Part shown: piece by piece, positions 20,901-22,103 of the stretch | How the letters are laid out: each line of letters opens with the position of its first letter | How positions within the stretch are numbered: the stretch's first letter is position 1 | Assembly: GCA_900552725.1 (NCBI GenBank) | Contig: USAT01000025.1 | Location: 1-22,103 of the forward strand | Direction: 5' to 3' | Source of the DNA: an uncultured Eubacteriales bacterium | GTDB taxonomy: Bacteria > Bacillota > Clostridia > Oscillospirales > Oscillospiraceae | Length of the DNA stretch: 22,103 bases | Notes under the pieces: generated by a model | Seen by the model: the letters and a program-made list of their open reading frames with translations, nothing else | Database searches by the model: none | Told to the model about the DNA's origin: nothing | Position numbers and translations under genes: made by a program

Positions 20901-21442
20901 AGGACGGCCCCGTCCGCTTTGCCGACGGGCAGAACGTCACCGTGGCGGGCATCGTCATCTCCAACAAGACCCGCACCACCAAGAACAACACCCTGATGGC
21001 CTATGTGGTGGTGGAGGACGAGGCGGCGTCCATCGAGCTGCTGTGCTTCAGCCGCACCATCGACCAGTGCGGCGCGTACATGGCCGTCAACACCCCCGTG
21101 GTGGTGAAGGGCCGCCTGTCTGTCCGGGACGAAAAGCCGCCCCAGATCATGTGCGACGCCGTCTATCCCCTGAACACCGACGGCACGGCGCCCCTTCCGG
21201 CCAATGCCAGGGCGCAGGACAAGAACAGCACCATCTTTCTGCGCTTTTCCAGCATGGACAGCGTAGCCTTCCGCCATATCCGCCTGGTGATGACCATGTT
21301 CGAGGGGGAGACTCCCGTGAAGATCCGCCTGGCCGACACGGGAAAGCTGCTGGCGGGCAAATGCCTGAACCACCCGGCCTTCCTGGAGGAGTGCCGCCAG
21401 TGGCTGGGACAGGAGAACGTGGTGGTGCGCCGCCGCGATTGA
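17948..21442 (+). CDS. dnaE: DNA polymerase III subunit alpha (DnaE)
   Basis: Replicative C-family polymerase of 1164 residues. The N-terminal PHP domain starts AHLHVHTEYSLLDGACRIRD, with TDHGAMYG shortly after. The catalytic aspartates are D396 and D398 in MPDIDMDF and D551 in KMDFLGLRNLT. GPGRGSAAGS and ASTHAAGVVI are palm/fingers motifs. A helix-hairpin-helix region follows (NLIKAGAFDGLGAY). QLDMF at 912-916 matches the sliding-clamp-binding motif seen in Escherichia coli DnaE. An OB-fold comes next (VTVAGIVISNKTRTTKNNTL). No intein or frameshift is visible. It is the last gene of the operon and is joined to the previous gene by a TAATG overlap. Confidence 0.96.
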   Translation: MAFAHLHVHTEYSLLDGACRIRDLPKLVKGMGQTACAITDHGAMYGAIDFYRACKAEGIHPVIGCEVYVARRTRFDKQHEFDTESRHLVLLCKNETGYRNLSYMVSQAYIEGFYIKPRIDLDLLRAHSEGLIGLSACLAGEIPRRILNGDYEGAKAHALELQSILGEDNFYLELQDHGIADQTTVNRALLRMHNETGIPLVCTNDAHYLRKEDAESHDVLLCIQTGKTVDDENRMRYEPRNFYLRSTEEMEALFSGYPDAVENTQRIADRCQLEFTFGKYHLPEFKLPPGYDSPTYLRKLCDEGFVRCYGQEKPEYRKQLEYELAMIEKMGFTDYFLIVSDFVNYARQTGIPVGPGRGSAAGSMVAYCLHITDIDPLQYQLYFERFLNPERVSMPDIDMDFGDTRRGEVVDYVRRKYGDDHVAQIVTFGTMAARGAIRDVGRALNMTYAEVDVVAKLVPSGPGALHITLDDALKLSKQLSDLYESDPRVKKLIDTAKALEGMPRHASTHAAGVVITRLPVYEYVPLARNDESIVCQYNMITLEELGLLKMDFLGLRNLTVLDDAVKMVRRHTPDFDLEKIPMDDPEVFRMLTEGRTSGVFQMESTGMTGVCLGLKPQSIEDITAIIALYRPGPMESIPRFIACKHDPKLVSYKHPSLEPILRGTYGCIVYQEQVIKIFQELAGYSLGQADMVRRAMSKKKAKDVEREREAFLHGDESRNIRGCVANGIPEKTAQAIYDEIYDFANYAFNKAHAVSYAVVAYQTAYFKCHYTKEYMAALLTSVLDNSDKVSEYIAECRNCDIKLLPPDVNRSHDGFTVEEDGIRFGLVAIKNIGRGFIRTLVREREANGLFRSFPDFCERMFDCGDMNKRAVENLIKAGAFDGLGAYRSQLVQVYEKVLDAIANSRKVNVEGQLDMFGMASGGSGGPSSDIHLPNIPEYSATERMFMEKETTGLYLSGHPMNDYRAAAQAAGATPIHEILADFNGEDGPVRFADGQNVTVAGIVISNKTRTTKNNTLMAYVVVEDEAASIELLCFSRTIDQCGAYMAVNTPVVVKGRLSVRDEKPPQIMCDAVYPLNTDGTAPLPANARAQDKNSTIFLRFSSMDSVAFRHIRLVMTMFEGETPVKIRLADTGKLLAGKCLNHPAFLEECRQWLGQENVVVRRRD

Positions 21443-21467
21443 CAAATCCTAAAATTTTCCGTATGAT
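21439..21467 (+). promoter_or_regulatory. Promoter of the DUF4364 gene, overlapping the dnaE stop codon
   Basis: TTGACA at 21439-21444 and TATGAT at 21462-21467 are 17 bases apart. The dnaE stop TGA (21440-21442) lies inside the -35 hexamer. This suggests the next gene is transcribed on its own as well as by any read-through. Confidence 0.75.
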
Positions 21468-21491
21468 ACAAAGAGAAGGGAGCGTGATGAC

Positions 21492-22013
21492 ATGGGCGTC
21501 GGATTTATCCGCGACAAGCTGGAGATCAAGTTTCTCATCCTGTATGTGACCGCCGGAGTGGCGGAGCCTATGCCCCTCAGCGATATCCAGGCCCTGACCA
21601 TGATCGACGACGGCATCGACTATTTCGATTTTTCCCAGTGTCTCAACGAGCTGGTGAAGACCGGCCATCTGCGGATCAATGACGAGCAGAAGTACGCCAT
21701 CACCCCCAAGGGGCTGAAAAACAGCGAGATCTGCCAGTCCAGCCTACCCCGCTCCGTGCGGCTGAAGGCGGACAGGCTCATCGCCGCCCACCGGCAGGAG
21801 CTGGTGCGCCGCGCCCAGGTGCGCTCCCGGGTGGAGTGCCGGGAGAACGGCACCTACACCGTGGAGCTGAGCCTCAGCGACGATGTGGACAACGTGATGC
21901 ATCTGCAGCTCATGGTGGCCACCAAGGAGATGGCCGAGGATCTGGCCCAGCGCTTCCAACGCAACCCCGAGCAGGTGTATTCCCAGTTGGTGACGGCTCT
22001 GTACGGGGGATGA
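21492..22013 (+). CDS. DUF4364 family protein
   Basis: Protein of 173 residues resembling DUF4364, a Clostridia family that looks like a winged-helix protein. The first 75 residues (DKLEIKFLILYVTAGVAEPM, then FSQCLNELVKTGHLRINDEQ, then KYAITPKGLK) have the spacing of a PadR/MarR-like winged helix. The C-terminal half (YTVELSLSDDVDNVMHLQLM, then VATKEMAEDLAQRF) could be a dimerisation or sensing domain. No ligand residues can be named. A GAAGGGAG site precedes the ATG by about 9 bases. A regulatory role is inferred from the fold pattern only. Confidence 0.8.
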   Translation: MGVGFIRDKLEIKFLILYVTAGVAEPMPLSDIQALTMIDDGIDYFDFSQCLNELVKTGHLRINDEQKYAITPKGLKNSEICQSSLPRSVRLKADRLIAAHRQELVRRAQVRSRVECRENGTYTVELSLSDDVDNVMHLQLMVATKEMAEDLAQRFQRNPEQVYSQLVTALYGG

Positions 22014-22040
22014 AATAACAGGCGCACCACCGAAGAACGT

Positions 22041-22072
22041 TGCGTAGGGGCCGGCGTCCTCGACGGCCCGCC
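22041..22072. repeat. REP-like GC-rich intergenic palindrome
   Basis: GTAGGGGCCGGCGTCCTCGA and the following CGGCCCGCC contain the stem GGGCCG (22048-22053) and CGGCCC (22064-22069) with a 10-base loop. From memory, short GTAGGGGC... palindromes of this kind recur between genes in many gut Firmicutes. Only one copy is in this window, so repetition cannot be shown here. Confidence 0.5.
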
Positions 22073-22103
22073 TTGTGACGCAAAAGGATTCGTTCACCGT
22101 TTC

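Overview
This is a GC-rich window from a spore-forming, low-oxygen Clostridia-type Firmicute. The spoIIAA-spoIIAB-sigF operon, HPr kinase, WhiA/GlmR/RapZ, a hybrid-cluster protein and strong AGGAGG ribosome sites all point that way. An Oscillospiraceae-like gut bacterium is my best guess, but that is inference from gene content, base composition and a REP-like repeat at the right edge. I see no rRNA, tRNA, CRISPR array, phage or transposase gene.

Layout. (1) 1-1363, minus strand: hybrid-cluster protein gene (hcp), cut by the left edge. (2) 1604-3102, plus strand: the forespore sigma-factor operon spoIIAA-spoIIAB-sigF. (3) 5262-2990, minus strand: a DNA-damage-type operon. It has a 38-residue membrane micro-protein, a radical-SAM DNA repair/modification protein ending in a clamp-binding-like QLSLF motif, and its usual DUF4130 partner. 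Its promoter is TTGACA-17-TATAAT with a perfect LexA box (GAAC-N4-GTTC) between the two hexamers, and its last gene overlaps the end of sigF tail to tail. (4) 5433-7880, plus strand: helicase pcrA, divergent from (3), then a DUF2500 membrane protein at 8001-8462. (5) 11190-8550, minus strand: a TrpXYZ-type ABC transporter operon. It is preceded by a 39-codon leader peptide rich in Tyr and Phe and by a complete-looking translational attenuator. The binding protein lacks an internal segment and the ATPase ends before Walker B, so control looks intact while the transporter looks broken. (6) 11609-11421, minus strand: rpmB (L28). (7) 11810-21442, plus strand: one tight operon hprK-glk-murB-rapZ-glmR-whiA-(C_GCAxxG_C_C protein)-dnaE. 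(8) 21492-22013, plus strand: a DUF4364 protein with its own promoter overlapping the dnaE stop codon, followed by a REP-like palindrome.

How the genes work together. The long operon joins carbon-status sensing (HprK, glucokinase), UDP-GlcNAc and peptidoglycan supply (MurB, GlmR, RapZ), a growth/division regulator (WhiA) and the replicative polymerase DnaE. Region (3) plus pcrA forms a repair neighbourhood with up to three LexA-like sites. The points most worth following are the Phe/Tyr attenuator over a decayed transporter, and the SOS-controlled micro-protein/radical-SAM/DUF4130 operon.
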